64,000 bases of DNA from Paracoccus aestuariivivens (GCF_009711225.1 NZ_WMIE01000002.1:1-64000); one strand, 5' to 3'; shown: positions 44,585-54,055, counted from the first letter of the stretch. The notes: generated from the letters alone by a model not told the origin. Translations and numbers: made by a program.

Positions 44585-45000
44585 CCCTTGTTGCAGCTGC
44601 TGCGCTTCAAGCGGCCGTGTTTCAGGCTCTTCGGCAGGATGAAGGGCTGACCGCTTTGGTCGGGGACGCGATCTTTGATGCCCAACCGGTCGACGCGCCC
44701 ACCGGCACATATGTTGCATTGGGCCCCGAAAATGTCCGCGATGCGGGCGACATGACGGGGGCGGGGTCTGTCCATGACTTCACCGTATCGGTCCTTTCGG
44801 GGGCCGATGGCGGCGGTGGATTTGCCGCCGTGAAAGCGGCTGCCTCGGCGGTCGCTCAGGTGTTGGAAGATACGGGGATTTCCTTGGGGCGCGGCCATCT
44901 GGTTGGCCTGTGGTTCCTGCGATCACGCGCGAAACGAACCGATAACGGCGCAGGAAGGCAGGTCGATCTGACCTTTCGCGCTCGCATTGATCTGGGTTGA
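44581..45000 (+). CDS. GTA g8, tail terminator (DUF3168)
   Basis: A 139-residue DUF3168 protein that caps the end of the tail tube at the head junction. ALQAAVFQALRQDEGLTALVGDAIFDAQP and the C-terminal TDNGAGRQVDLTFRARI are family marks. Its start overlaps g7 by four bases. Confidence 0.9.
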   Translation: MTLVAAAALQAAVFQALRQDEGLTALVGDAIFDAQPVDAPTGTYVALGPENVRDAGDMTGAGSVHDFTVSVLSGADGGGGFAAVKAAASAVAQVLEDTGISLGRGHLVGLWFLRSRAKRTDNGAGRQVDLTFRARIDLG

Positions 45001-45011
45001 GGAGATACGAC

Positions 45012-45425
45012 ATGGCGGTGCAGCAAGGACGCGACCTGCTGATCAAGATGGACATGACCGGCGACGGGCATTTCGAGACAATCGCGGGTCTGCGCGCGTC
45101 GCGCATATCCTTCAACGCCGAGACGGTGGACGTCACCAGCATCGAAAGCGAGGGCCGCTGGCGCGAGCTTCTGGGTGGTGCAGGGGTCCGTTCCGCCGTG
45201 ATCGCGGGTTCGGGGGTGTTCCGCGACGGCACTACCGATGAGCGCGCGCGACAGGTCTTTTTCGATGGCGAGATCCCGCGCTTTCAGGTGGTGATCCCCG
45301 ATTTCGGAAATGTGGAAGGCCCGTTCCAGATCACCAGTCTGGAGTACTCCGGCAGCTATAATGGCGAGGCAAGCTATGAGATTTCCTTGGCAAGCGCGGG
45401 CGCGCTCAACTTCGTCTCGATCTGA
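45012..45425 (+). CDS. GTA g9, major tail protein
   Basis: Tail tube subunit, 137 residues, of the phage major tail protein 2 family (TP901-1 type). AVQQGRDLLIKMD, TVDVTSIESEGRWRELLGGAGVRSAVIAGSGVF and FQITSLEYSGSYNGEASYEISLASAG are characteristic. The start at 45012 has GAGGAGATACG nearby. g10 begins two bases after the stop. Confidence 0.93.
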   Translation: MAVQQGRDLLIKMDMTGDGHFETIAGLRASRISFNAETVDVTSIESEGRWRELLGGAGVRSAVIAGSGVFRDGTTDERARQVFFDGEIPRFQVVIPDFGNVEGPFQITSLEYSGSYNGEASYEISLASAGALNFVSI

Positions 45426-45426
45426 C

Positions 45427-45744
45427 ATGGCAAACCCCTGGGCCGGAGAAGTCGAGATCTGGCTGGATGGCGTCTCGCATCGGGCCAAGCTGACGCTGGG
45501 GGCCTTGGCCGAGTTGGAGGAGTCTCTGGGTGTCACCAGCATGATCGCGATGATCGAACGCTTCGAGGGCGGCACGTTTTCAAGCCGCGATGTCGTGGCG
45601 GTTCTGGTGGCCGGTCTGAGAGGCGGGGGCTGGTCCGGAGGGATGGACGAGTTTCTGTTGGCCGAACTGAAAGGTGGTCCGGTTCAGGCCGCGCATTTGG
45701 CTGCGACGCTTCTGGGACGCGCGTTTCGGGTCGATGGTGCCTGA
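45427..45744 (+). CDS. GTA g10, tail assembly protein (GTA-gp10 family)
   Basis: A 105-residue protein with the GTA-gp10 pattern: HRAKLTLGALAELEESLGVTSMIAMIERFEGGTFSSRDVVAVLVAGLRGGG. By position between tail tube and tape measure it corresponds to a tail assembly chaperone. It starts two bases after g9 and its stop overlaps the next ATG (TGATG). Confidence 0.9.
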   Translation: MANPWAGEVEIWLDGVSHRAKLTLGALAELEESLGVTSMIAMIERFEGGTFSSRDVVAVLVAGLRGGGWSGGMDEFLLAELKGGPVQAAHLAATLLGRAFRVDGA

Positions 45745-45968
45745 TGGCGCGCGGGCTGGACTGGCTTGGACTGATGAAAATGGGACTGGGGCCGGAACGG
45801 CAAGGTGGCCTCGGCTTGGCTCCGTCGACCTTCTGGTCGTTAACGCCCGCCGAGTTGGCTTTGATGCTGGGTATCGAGGCTGGCAGCTCGGGCATGACGC
45901 GCAATCGCCTGACGGAACTTGCAGCGCGCTATCCAGATATTCCGCGGCCGTCGGGTAACGAAAACTGA
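45744..45968 (+). CDS. GTA g10.1, small tail assembly chaperone
   Basis: A 74-residue protein of the small phage tail assembly chaperone family found in GTAs (DUF2376 type). The helix STFWSLTPAELALMLGIE and the end MTRNRLTELAARYPD are typical. In many siphophages the second chaperone is made by frameshifting; here it has its own ATG overlapping the g10 stop. Confidence 0.87.
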   Translation: MARGLDWLGLMKMGLGPERQGGLGLAPSTFWSLTPAELALMLGIEAGSSGMTRNRLTELAARYPDIPRPSGNEN

Positions 45969-45990
45969 TAGTGAACAGGAGTGCCGGGCG

Positions 45991-46650
45991 ATGGGTCTGG
46001 AGGATAGCGAACTTGGCGGCGGTCAAGGTGGCTCGATCGAGCGCGGCTTTGACGAAGGCGAACAGGCGATCACGACTTTCGAACGCGAGCTAAGCCGCCT
46101 GCGAGAGTCGATGCTGTATACGAGCCGCGAGGTCAATTCGCTGAGTTCGGGGATCAGCAGCGGTCTGCGGCAAGCATTCGCCGGGCTGGTATTTGACGGA
46201 ATGAAGCTATCGGACGCGCTGCAAACAGTCGCGCGCAGCATGGTGGACACGGCGTTTTCGATTGCGATGAAACCGATCAATCAGGCGATGGCGGGTGCGA
46301 TCTCGCAAGGCGTAGCCGGACTCGCATCCGAGGCATTGCCCTTTGCCGATGGCGGGGCCTTCACCCAAGGCCGCGTGATGCCCTTTGCGAAGGGGGGTGT
46401 CGTGAGCCAGCCAACCTATTTCCCGATGCGCGGCGCGACGGGTCTGATGGGTGAGGCAGGCCCGGAAGCAATCATGCCGCTGCGGCGCGGACCAGATGGA
46501 AAACTGGGCGTTGCCTCGGCGGGCGGCGGTCGTCCGATGAACGTGACGTTCAATATCTCGACCCCGGATGTGGGCAGTTTCCAGCGTTCGCAATCCCAGA
46601 TCGCCGCCCAGCTTGGGCGCATGCTGGCGCAAGGCGAAAGGAACAGGTGA
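45991..46650 (+). CDS. GTA g11, short tail tape measure protein
   Basis: A 219-residue tape measure protein, short as in Rhodobacter GTA, which fits its short tail. It has a coiled-coil N-terminal part (TFERELSRLRESMLYTSREVNSL), the conserved block GLRQAFAGLVFDGMKLSDALQTVARSMVD, and Gly-rich FADGGAFTQGRVMPFAKGGVVSQPTYFPM with GLMGEAGPEAIMPLRR. The start at 45991 follows ACAGGAG; the frame is open to 45919. Confidence 0.92.
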   Translation: MGLEDSELGGGQGGSIERGFDEGEQAITTFERELSRLRESMLYTSREVNSLSSGISSGLRQAFAGLVFDGMKLSDALQTVARSMVDTAFSIAMKPINQAMAGAISQGVAGLASEALPFADGGAFTQGRVMPFAKGGVVSQPTYFPMRGATGLMGEAGPEAIMPLRRGPDGKLGVASAGGGRPMNVTFNISTPDVGSFQRSQSQIAAQLGRMLAQGERNR

Positions 46651-46653
46651 CAT

Positions 46654-47286
46654 ATGGCATTCCACGAAGTGAGTTTCCCCGCGAACCTGTCATTCGGTTG
46701 TGTCGGCGGCCCCGAGCGTCGCACCGAGATCGTCGCGATGACAAATGGCCATGAGGAACGCCGATCTCCTTGGGCACATTCGCGGCGTCGCTATGATGCA
46801 GGAATGGGCCTGCGATCTCTGGACGATGTGGCGAAACTGATCGCCTTTTTCGAGGCCCGAGCCGGACAATTGCACGGTTTTCGCTGGAAAGACTGGGCCG
46901 ATTACAAGTCGGCTACTCCTAGCGCGTATGTCAGCGCGATGGATCAAAAGCTGGGGCGCGGTGACGGGGTGCGCAAGGCATTCACGCTTCACAAATCCTA
47001 TCGGTCCGGTCCTGCGCAGTATCTGCGGCCCATCGTGAAACCGGTTCAGGGCACGGTGCTTGTTGCCGTGGGCGGAGTCGAACTGCGCGACACGCTTGAT
47101 TACAGTGTCGATCCGGCGTCGGGTATCGTCAGCTTTCTTGCCCCACCCGAGGATGGCGCCGAGGTTACGGCAGGTTTCGAGTTCGAGGTGCCCGTACGCT
47201 TCGACACCGATCGCATCGCCGTGTCCGTCGCGTCATTTCAGGCTGGCGATCTGCCTCAGGTTCCGGTCGTCGAGGTGCGGGTATGA
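46654..47286 (+). CDS. GTA g12, distal tail protein (DUF2460)
   Basis: A 210-residue DUF2460 protein that forms the distal tail ring. The start FHEVSFPANLSFGCVGGPERRTEIV, the central GFRWKDWADYKS and the end FDTDRIAVSVASFQAGDLPQVPVVEVRV are conserved in the family. It overlaps g13 by four bases. Confidence 0.93.
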   Translation: MAFHEVSFPANLSFGCVGGPERRTEIVAMTNGHEERRSPWAHSRRRYDAGMGLRSLDDVAKLIAFFEARAGQLHGFRWKDWADYKSATPSAYVSAMDQKLGRGDGVRKAFTLHKSYRSGPAQYLRPIVKPVQGTVLVAVGGVELRDTLDYSVDPASGIVSFLAPPEDGAEVTAGFEFEVPVRFDTDRIAVSVASFQAGDLPQVPVVEVRV

Positions 47287-48107
47287 AAAGTGAAACAGTC
47301 GCGCGCGCTTGGGCGGTTGTTCGTCACGATGGGCTGACCCTTGGCTTCACCGATCACGATCAGACGCTGAATTTCGAAGGTATCTCATTTCGCCCAGACA
47401 GCGGGCTGAGCGCGAAGGCGGTAGTTCAAGCCTCGGGTCTGTCGGTCGACAATACCGAAGCCATGGGAGCGCTTTCCGACAGTGCGATCACTGAGGTGGA
47501 TTTGCTGGCGGGGCGCTGGGACAGCGCAGATGTCAGGTTATGGGATGTCGATTGGAACGCCCCCTCGAACCGGAGGCTGATCTTTCGGGGCCGGTTGGGC
47601 GAAGTATCTCGAAGCGGTGGGGCGTTCAGGGCAGAGCTGAGGGGGCTTTCCGAGCCGTTGAACAGGGTACTCGGTCGGGTCTATCACCAGCGATGCTCGG
47701 CAGAATTGGGCGATGGACGGTGTCATTTCCAATTGTCGAAGCCGGGTTATTGGTCCGAAGGCGTCATCGAAAGCCATGATGCGGGGCAACGCTTCATCCT
47801 GTCGGGTGTCTCAGGCCATGACGCGCGTTGGTTCGAGCGCGGTACGTTTGTCGTGCAATCGGGTGCTGCCGAAGGATTGCGCGGTTCGATCAAGATCGAC
47901 CTGCCGCTTTCGGGCAGCCGTCGTGACGTTGAATTGTGGAGCGGACTTGGTCAGCATCCGCAAGTCGGGGACCGCGTAAAGTTGATTGCCGGCTGCGACA
48001 AGCGGGCAGAGACGTGTCGGCTGAAATTCCTGAATTTCCTCAATTTCCGGGGATTCCCGCACCTTCCGCCGGAAGACTGGTTGATTGCTCCACAGGTGAG
48101 CCGATGA
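47283..48107 (+). CDS. GTA g13, tail hub protein (DUF2163)
   Basis: A 274-residue DUF2163/phage_BR0599 protein, the baseplate hub. Four cysteines (C138, C147, C238, C245; motifs RCSAELGDGRC and GCDKRAETC) form a conserved set that probably binds an iron-sulfur cluster, as described for GTA hubs as far as I recall. It overlaps g12 and g14 by four bases each, so the three are translationally coupled. Confidence 0.92.
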   Translation: MKSETVARAWAVVRHDGLTLGFTDHDQTLNFEGISFRPDSGLSAKAVVQASGLSVDNTEAMGALSDSAITEVDLLAGRWDSADVRLWDVDWNAPSNRRLIFRGRLGEVSRSGGAFRAELRGLSEPLNRVLGRVYHQRCSAELGDGRCHFQLSKPGYWSEGVIESHDAGQRFILSGVSGHDARWFERGTFVVQSGAAEGLRGSIKIDLPLSGSRRDVELWSGLGQHPQVGDRVKLIAGCDKRAETCRLKFLNFLNFRGFPHLPPEDWLIAPQVSR

Positions 48108-48532
48108 GGGATGCGATCGTGAAAGCGGCTCGGGCATGGATCGGCACGCCTTATGTACATCAGGCATCTGCCAGAGGGGCGGGGACGGATTGTCTGGGGT
48201 TGGTCCGAGGAGTTTGGCGGGAGCTATACGGTGACGAACCCGAGCTTTTGCCTGCCTACACGCCGGACTGGGGCGAGATGCTCGGTGAAGAACTACTTAT
48301 TGGCGGAGCACGGCGTTTATTGTTGACTTCGGATATCGAGGCGGCGGGAGACGTTTTGATCTTTCGGATGCGGTCCGGAGTGATCGCGAAACATATGGGT
48401 ATTCTGGCGCAGATCGGGGACCGCGCGACATTTATCCATTCTTATGACCGGCGTGGCGTCGTCGAAAGCCCGCTTTCGATCCCTTGGCGGTCAAGAATCG
48501 CGGGGCGGTTTCGGTTTCCACCACTGAATTGA
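48104..48532 (+). CDS. GTA g14, NlpC/P60-type cell-wall peptidase
   Basis: A 142-residue NlpC/P60 peptidase carried on the tail tip, thought to cut peptidoglycan peptides of the recipient during DNA entry. The catalytic Cys30 is in AGTDCLGLVRG and the His97 in IAKHMGIL. The ATG at 48104 overlaps the g13 stop (ATGA); the frame is open upstream inside g13. g15 follows 15 bases later with AAGGA. Confidence 0.93.
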   Translation: MRDAIVKAARAWIGTPYVHQASARGAGTDCLGLVRGVWRELYGDEPELLPAYTPDWGEMLGEELLIGGARRLLLTSDIEAAGDVLIFRMRSGVIAKHMGILAQIGDRATFIHSYDRRGVVESPLSIPWRSRIAGRFRFPPLN

Positions 48533-48547
48533 CAAGGAATTAGCGCG

Positions 48548-51500
48548 ATGGCGACGTTACTGCTGGCTGCTGCCGGTGCCTCGTTGGGTGCTGGTTTCGG
48601 CGGAACTGTTCTTGGCCTGTCGGGCGCGATGATCGGCCGAGCCGTCGGCGCGACCATTGGTCGTGCACTGGATCAACGGCTGTTGGGCTCGGGGTCAAAG
48701 GCCGTCGAGACCGGTCGCGTGGACCGGATGCGGATTCAAACGGCGGGTGAGGGCGCGCCTATCCCACGGATCTGGGGTCAGATGCGGTTGCCGGGCCATG
48801 TCATCTGGGCCGGTCCGCTGGTCGAGTTGCGGCGCAAGCAAAGCGGCGGCAAGGGTGCTACCCCCAGTGTTACCGAGATCGGATACCGGCTGAGCTTTGC
48901 GCTTGCATTGTGTGAAGGGCCGATACTTGGCGTCGGACGCGTTTGGGCTGACGGAGAAGAGGTTTCGCCTGACGATCTGAATATGCGCGTTTATCTGGGG
49001 GACGAGGCCCAACTTCCTGATCCCGCCGTTCAGGCGCAGGAAGGTGAGGACGCTCCGGCATATCGGGGGGTCGCATATGTCGTCCTCGAAGATTTGGCCC
49101 TTGATCGTTGGGGCAACCGAGTCCCTCAACTCTCCTTCGAGGTGACACGGCAAGCAAATGAGGGCCGCGGGCTGTCGCGTGAGGTCAAAGCGGTTGCCAT
49201 GATTCCCGGCACCGGCGAATACGCCCTTGCGACAACGCCGGTCAGCCACGATTTTGGGTTGGGTGAACGACGGGTGGTCAATCGCAACACCCCGATGGCG
49301 CAGACGGATTTTCTCGCCTCGATGCGAACTCTGGGCCGTGAGCTGCCAAATGTCGGTTCCGTGTCGCTGGTCGTGTCGTGGTTCGGCGATGACCTGCGGG
49401 TCAACAACTGCTCCATTCGCCCTAAAGTCGAAGATCCGTCGCGTGATGGTCAGGAAATGGCTTGGCGTTCTGGCGGGATTGGCCGCGATCAGGCGATTGC
49501 TGTCACCCAGATCGATGGCAGACCGATCTACGGTGGCACACCCTCGGACGGATCGGTTATCGAAGCTTTGCGCGAGGTTGCTGCCAGCGGTCGCAAAGCC
49601 GTTTTCTATCCATTCATCTTGATGGAGCAGTTGGCCGGTAACGGCAAGGCCGACCCTTGGACCGGAGCCTCGAATCAACCCGTCATGCCGTGGCGGGGAA
49701 GGATCACAACAAGCGTCGCTGCTGGTCATACAGGCAGTCCCGCCGGAACTGAGGCCGCGGCAGTTGAGGTGGCGAGGTTTTTCGGAGCTGCTCAGCCGGC
49801 GCATTTTACCAGAACGGGGGACCGGATCACTTACTCCGGACCGGACGAGTGGTCCTATCGCCGCTTCATCTTGCATTACGCACATCTTTGCGCCGCTGCG
49901 GGTGGAATTGACGCGTTCCTGATCGGCTCCGAGATGATCGGACTAACCCAAATTCAGGGGGCCGGAACAAGCTTTCCTGCCGTCGCCGAACTGCGCCGTC
50001 TTGCAAGGGACGTGAGAGAGGTTCTGGGTGAGCAGGTCAAGATCGGCTATGCGGCCGACTGGTCGGAATATTTCGGCTACCATCCGTCGAATGGCGATGC
50101 GCTGTTCCATCTCGATCCGCTTTGGGCTGACGAAAATGTCGATTTCATCGGTATCGACAATTACATGCCGCTCTCGGATTGGCGTGAGGGTGAGGCGCAT
50201 AGTGACGCGCATTGGGGCCGGATCGATAACCCAGCCTATCTTAAAACCAATGTGCTTGGTGGTGAGGGGTACGATTGGTACTACGCCCGCGATGAGGATC
50301 GGGCCACACAAGTCCGTACCGAGATCAGAGACGGGCTGTTCGACGAGCATTGGCTGTGGCGCTACAAGGACATCCGAAATTGGTGGCTGAACGAGCACCA
50401 TGAACGTATCGGGGGAGTACGCCAGGAGCGTCCGACTGAATGGGTGCCCGGATCGAAACCGATCTGGTTCACCGAGATGGGTTGCGCCGCCATCGATAAG
50501 GGGACCAACCAGCCGAACAAATTCTTGGACGCTTTGAGTTCGGAGTCCTCGCTGCCACATTTTTCGACCGGTCGACGCGATGATCTGATGCAAGCGGCCT
50601 ACGTTCGCGCAATGACCGAGTTCTGGTCCGATGCAGAGAACAATCCTGTGCGCGCAGCTTTTGGCCGGATGGAAGCAGGGCGAATGATCGATATGGACCG
50701 CGCTCACGTCTGGTGCTGGGATGCTCGTCCATTTCCGGAGTTTCCCGTGCGACGCGACGTCTGGTCCGATGGTGCTGCGTGGGAAAGGGGCCATTGGTTG
50801 AACGGGCGAGCGGGTGCTGTTCCTCTTGCCGACGTAGTTGCTGAGATTTGCCGCGATGCGGGCGTGGTTGCTTTCGATGCCGAGGGGCTCTCTGGTCTGG
50901 TGCGTGGTTACGCGATCAATGACGCCGAGAGTGGTCGCGCCGCCCTGCAGCCCCTGATGCTGGCACATGGTTTCGACGCGGTCGAGCGCGATGGCATCCT
51001 GCGGTTCATCATGCGTGATGGGAAGATTGATGCCGTTCTTGGAGTTGATGATCTTGCCTGTTCTGACGAGCTTTCGGGTATCGAAAGCATACGATCCGGC
51101 GATACTGAACAGCCCGGTCGGGTCCGTTTGACGCATGTCGATGCGGGTGGTGATTACACAACCCGTACTACCGAGACTTTGGCGCCAGGCGCCGAATTTC
51201 TGACGGTCTCGGATAGCGAACTGCCCATGTCGCTGACCCGCGCCGAAGGGCAATCCATGACGGATCGCTGGCTTTCCGAGACTGCGGTGTCGCGCGATAC
51301 AGTACGGTTCGCTTTGCCACCATCTCGCGGTGAATTGGGTCCCGGCGACGTCGTTGCGCTGACTGACACACATGGAACAGAGCGAAGGTGGCGCATCGAT
51401 CGGGTCGAGCGGAGCGGGGCTTTGGTCGTCGAGGCGGTCAGGGTTGAACCAGGGGTATACCGCCCTGGACTCGAGGTCGAAGACAGCGACCTTTCTCGGG

Positions 51501-52438
51501 CCTTTGTTTCGCCGATACCAATGTTACCGATTTTCCTTGATTTGCCGTTGCTGCGAGGAGATGAGGCCCCTCACGCCCCACATATTGCCGTCACTGCCAC
51601 GCCTTGGCCCGGAGCCGCCGCCGTTTATGTCGCCCCGGAGAGTGCGGGAGGTTATGTACGGAACATGGTAGTCACCTCGCCTTCGATCGTCGGTGTGACT
51701 CATGGCCCCTTGGCGGCCGCCCGTCCCGGTGTTTGGGATCTGAGTTCTCCGCTGCGTGTCCAGATCAAGGGCGGAACTTTGCAAGGTGCGACCGAAACCG
51801 CTCTAAGAAGCGGGGCCAATCTTCTGGCAATCGGGGACGGGACTGCCGAGGCATGGGAACTGCTACAATTCCGGGATGCGAAGTTGATTTCACCGGGGAT
51901 CTGGGAGATTTCGCACCGTTTGCGGGGGCAGGCGGGGACAGATGCTTTTATGCCTCCGGTCTGGCCCAATGGCAGTATGGTCGTGCTGCTGGACGGATCG
52001 GCGGAGCAGGTTGACCTTCCTCCTAGCGCGCGCAACCAGATGCGATACTGGCGTGTCGGACCTGCGATGCGCAGTCCAGACGATCCGAGTTATCGCTCGG
52101 TTTCGATTGCATGTCGAGGCGCAGGGTTGCGACCGCTGTCACCTTGTCATCTTAGCGTGTCGGGCAGTCTGGTCACATGGGTTCGTCGCACGCGCATTCA
52201 GGGCGATGGGTGGGAAGGACCGGATGTTCCCTTGGGAGAAGCCGAGGAACGCTACACGGTCCGACTTGTGCGTGACGGGACGATTTTGGCGCAGGCCCTG
52301 ACATCGGAAGCGCGTTGGAGCGTTCCGTCGGCGGAATGGACTCGGGCCCGTTCCGGAGGTGATTTTGCCGTTGAAGTAGCTCAACTGTCCGACGTCTTCG
52401 GCGCGGGTCCATTTGCAAGGATGATGATCAATGTCTGA
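48548..52438 (+). CDS. GTA g15, host-interaction megatron protein
   Basis: The largest GTA protein, 1296 residues, at the tail tip. After an N-terminal baseplate part (IPRIWGQMRLPGHVIWAGPLVE) comes the GTA TIM-barrel-like domain (roughly 430-730, with VDFIGIDNYMPLSDWR and KPIWFTEMGCAAIDKGTNQPN), which looks like a glycoside hydrolase, then a phage-tail domain rich in beta strands. It is predicted to contact the recipient surface. Its stop overlaps the next gene by eight bases. Confidence 0.94.
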   Translation: MATLLLAAAGASLGAGFGGTVLGLSGAMIGRAVGATIGRALDQRLLGSGSKAVETGRVDRMRIQTAGEGAPIPRIWGQMRLPGHVIWAGPLVELRRKQSGGKGATPSVTEIGYRLSFALALCEGPILGVGRVWADGEEVSPDDLNMRVYLGDEAQLPDPAVQAQEGEDAPAYRGVAYVVLEDLALDRWGNRVPQLSFEVTRQANEGRGLSREVKAVAMIPGTGEYALATTPVSHDFGLGERRVVNRNTPMAQTDFLASMRTLGRELPNVGSVSLVVSWFGDDLRVNNCSIRPKVEDPSRDGQEMAWRSGGIGRDQAIAVTQIDGRPIYGGTPSDGSVIEALREVAASGRKAVFYPFILMEQLAGNGKADPWTGASNQPVMPWRGRITTSVAAGHTGSPAGTEAAAVEVARFFGAAQPAHFTRTGDRITYSGPDEWSYRRFILHYAHLCAAAGGIDAFLIGSEMIGLTQIQGAGTSFPAVAELRRLARDVREVLGEQVKIGYAADWSEYFGYHPSNGDALFHLDPLWADENVDFIGIDNYMPLSDWREGEAHSDAHWGRIDNPAYLKTNVLGGEGYDWYYARDEDRATQVRTEIRDGLFDEHWLWRYKDIRNWWLNEHHERIGGVRQERPTEWVPGSKPIWFTEMGCAAIDKGTNQPNKFLDALSSESSLPHFSTGRRDDLMQAAYVRAMTEFWSDAENNPVRAAFGRMEAGRMIDMDRAHVWCWDARPFPEFPVRRDVWSDGAAWERGHWLNGRAGAVPLADVVAEICRDAGVVAFDAEGLSGLVRGYAINDAESGRAALQPLMLAHGFDAVERDGILRFIMRDGKIDAVLGVDDLACSDELSGIESIRSGDTEQPGRVRLTHVDAGGDYTTRTTETLAPGAEFLTVSDSELPMSLTRAEGQSMTDRWLSETAVSRDTVRFALPPSRGELGPGDVVALTDTHGTERRWRIDRVERSGALVVEAVRVEPGVYRPGLEVEDSDLSRAFVSPIPMLPIFLDLPLLRGDEAPHAPHIAVTATPWPGAAAVYVAPESAGGYVRNMVVTSPSIVGVTHGPLAAARPGVWDLSSPLRVQIKGGTLQGATETALRSGANLLAIGDGTAEAWELLQFRDAKLISPGIWEISHRLRGQAGTDAFMPPVWPNGSMVVLLDGSAEQVDLPPSARNQMRYWRVGPAMRSPDDPSYRSVSIACRGAGLRPLSPCHLSVSGSLVTWVRRTRIQGDGWEGPDVPLGEAEERYTVRLVRDGTILAQALTSEARWSVPSAEWTRARSGGDFAVEVAQLSDVFGAGPFARMMINV

Positions 52439-53144
52439 GAACTCTACCACGAACCTGACGCTGCCGCTGTTGCTGCCTGCGCAAGCGCAAAAGCACGTTA
52501 CGGTGAATGATGCTTTGATGCGTCTGGACGGCATGGTTGATCTTGTGCTGCAAAGCGTGTCGCGGACAGCTCCACCTTCGCCGGTTGTCGAGGGCCAGTG
52601 CTGGGGCGTTCCAGCAGGCGCTATCAATGAATGGGAGGGGCAGGCCGGCAAGATCGCGATAGGTGCAAACGGTGGTTGGGTCTTTGTGGCACCAACTTTC
52701 GGCCGTCGGGCGATGATCGCAGATCGCGGCATGATGGCCGTTCATGACGGCTTGGTCTGGGTGCCGGGGGCAATCAGTATGGGGCTGCATGGCTCGGGTA
52801 TGATCGCGAGTCAGTTGACCGAAGACGTGAACATTAGCGCGGGGGCTACTGTCACCACCTTGATGGTCATTCCAACCGGCGCGATGGTCATCGGTGCGAC
52901 AGCCAAGGTTCTGACTGCGATTACGGGCACTTTGACCACCTGGTCCTTGGGCAATGCCGATTCCACCAACCGGTTTGGCGAAGGGCTGGGTAAGGCAGTT
53001 GGCTCATGGTCGCGCGGGATACTCGGCACGCCGATGACCTATTGGAGCCCGACCCCGCTGCGCCTGACTGCTGCCGGTGGCCAGTTTTCGGGTGGCAAGG
53101 TTCGTGTTGTCGTCCATTGGTTGGAGTTGCGGCTGCCCAACTGA
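52431..53144 (+). CDS. GTA tail-fibre-like protein (DUF2793)
   Basis: A 237-residue protein with an N-terminal DUF2793 domain (LTLPLLLPAQAQKHVTVNDALMRLDGMVDLVL ... GGWVFVAPTFGRRAMIADRGMMAVHDG) and a beta-rich C-terminal domain. In Rhodobacter capsulatus a DUF2793 tail-fibre gene is at a separate locus; here it directly follows g15 with an eight-base overlap, so it is likely part of the GTA transcript. The C-terminal domain probably binds the receptor; its specificity cannot be read. Confidence 0.85.
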   Translation: MSENSTTNLTLPLLLPAQAQKHVTVNDALMRLDGMVDLVLQSVSRTAPPSPVVEGQCWGVPAGAINEWEGQAGKIAIGANGGWVFVAPTFGRRAMIADRGMMAVHDGLVWVPGAISMGLHGSGMIASQLTEDVNISAGATVTTLMVIPTGAMVIGATAKVLTAITGTLTTWSLGNADSTNRFGEGLGKAVGSWSRGILGTPMTYWSPTPLRLTAAGGQFSGGKVRVVVHWLELRLPN

Positions 53145-53162
53145 GCGGGCCTTTCGGCCTGC
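53145..53162 (+). terminator. Weak hairpin at the end of the GTA cluster
   Basis: GCGGGCC-TTTC-GGCCTGC (seven pairs with one G.T) begins directly after the tail-fibre stop. There is no T-run, so termination before cysE may be partial. Confidence 0.45.
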
Positions 53163-53212
53163 GTCATATTGGGCTAAGATTTCGCAGGAACCAAACTGAC
53201 AGGCGATCTGCC

Positions 53213-54055
53213 ATGAACCTGCAAAACGAAATTGTTGAACCGCGGATCGACGAGACGGGCGAGCGATCGCGCGTCTCGGTCTGGACGCGAATTCAACGCG
53301 AGGCACGGATTGCCGTCAGGGATGAGCCGCTTCTTGGTGCGCTGATTCATGCAGGGCTTTTGCATCACGCGACCTTCGAGGCAGCACTGGCCTATCGCTT
53401 TTCGCTTAAGCTCGCGTCGCGCGAAATGAGCGAACAAATCCTGCGTGAAATCGCGGATGACGCCTTTTCGCGCGCGCCGGAATTAAGCCGCGCCGCACAA
53501 GCCGATCTGGTTGCTGTCTATGACCGTGACCCGGCGACCCATCGGCTGATGCAGCCGATCCTGTTCTTCAAAGGTTACCAAGCATTACAGGCTTACCGGA
53601 TCGGGCATTGGTTGTGGCAAGAGGGGCGCCACGACATGGCCTATTTCGTGCAGATGCGTTGCTCGGAAGTATTTGGTGTCGATATCCACCCTGCTGCGCG
53701 TATCGGCACCGGTGTTATGATCGATCACGCACATTCCATCGTCATCGGAGAGACCGCGGTGGTCGGGAACGATGTCTCGATGCTGCATTCGGTTACGCTG
53801 GGCGGGACCGGCAAGGAGGATGGCGACCGTCATCCCAAGATCGGCAATGGCGTGATGATCGGAGCAGGCGCGAAAGTCCTAGGCAACATCCAGGTCGGCC
53901 ACCACTCCCGTATCGCGGCGGGTTCGGTTGTGCTGACCGCTGTTCCGCCCTGCAAAACGGTCGCTGGAGTGCCTGCAAGGATCGTCGGTGATGCAGGCTG
54001 CACCGATCCGTCCAACAGCATGAACCAGTTATTGGGGCACGAAGACCTGTTCTGA
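53213..54055 (+). CDS. cysE: Serine O-acetyltransferase CysE
   Basis: Acetylates L-serine with acetyl-CoA, the first step of cysteine synthesis. The 280-residue protein has the helical N-terminal SATase domain and the left-handed beta-helix of hexapeptide repeats (VDIHPAARIGTGVMIDHAHSIVIGETAVVGNDV) with DRHPKIGNGVMIGAGAKVLGNI. The frame is open to 53006, but MNLQNEIVEPRIDETG at 53213 fits family length. As I recall, cysE is a conserved neighbour of GTA clusters in Rhodobacterales. Its 3' end pairs with that of pyrD in a hairpin. Confidence 0.95.
   Translation: MNLQNEIVEPRIDETGERSRVSVWTRIQREARIAVRDEPLLGALIHAGLLHHATFEAALAYRFSLKLASREMSEQILREIADDAFSRAPELSRAAQADLVAVYDRDPATHRLMQPILFFKGYQALQAYRIGHWLWQEGRHDMAYFVQMRCSEVFGVDIHPAARIGTGVMIDHAHSIVIGETAVVGNDVSMLHSVTLGGTGKEDGDRHPKIGNGVMIGAGAKVLGNIQVGHHSRIAAGSVVLTAVPPCKTVAGVPARIVGDAGCTDPSNSMNQLLGHEDLF

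Noticed and set aside
45700..45760. Programmed frameshift between the two tail chaperone genes.
   Set aside because: No slippery heptamer seen, and the second gene has its own ATG overlapping the first stop.
38600..53144. Cluster considered as an ordinary prophage.
   Set aside because: No integrase, repressor, replication genes or attachment sites; gene order and the g15 and g3.5 genes match gene transfer agents.
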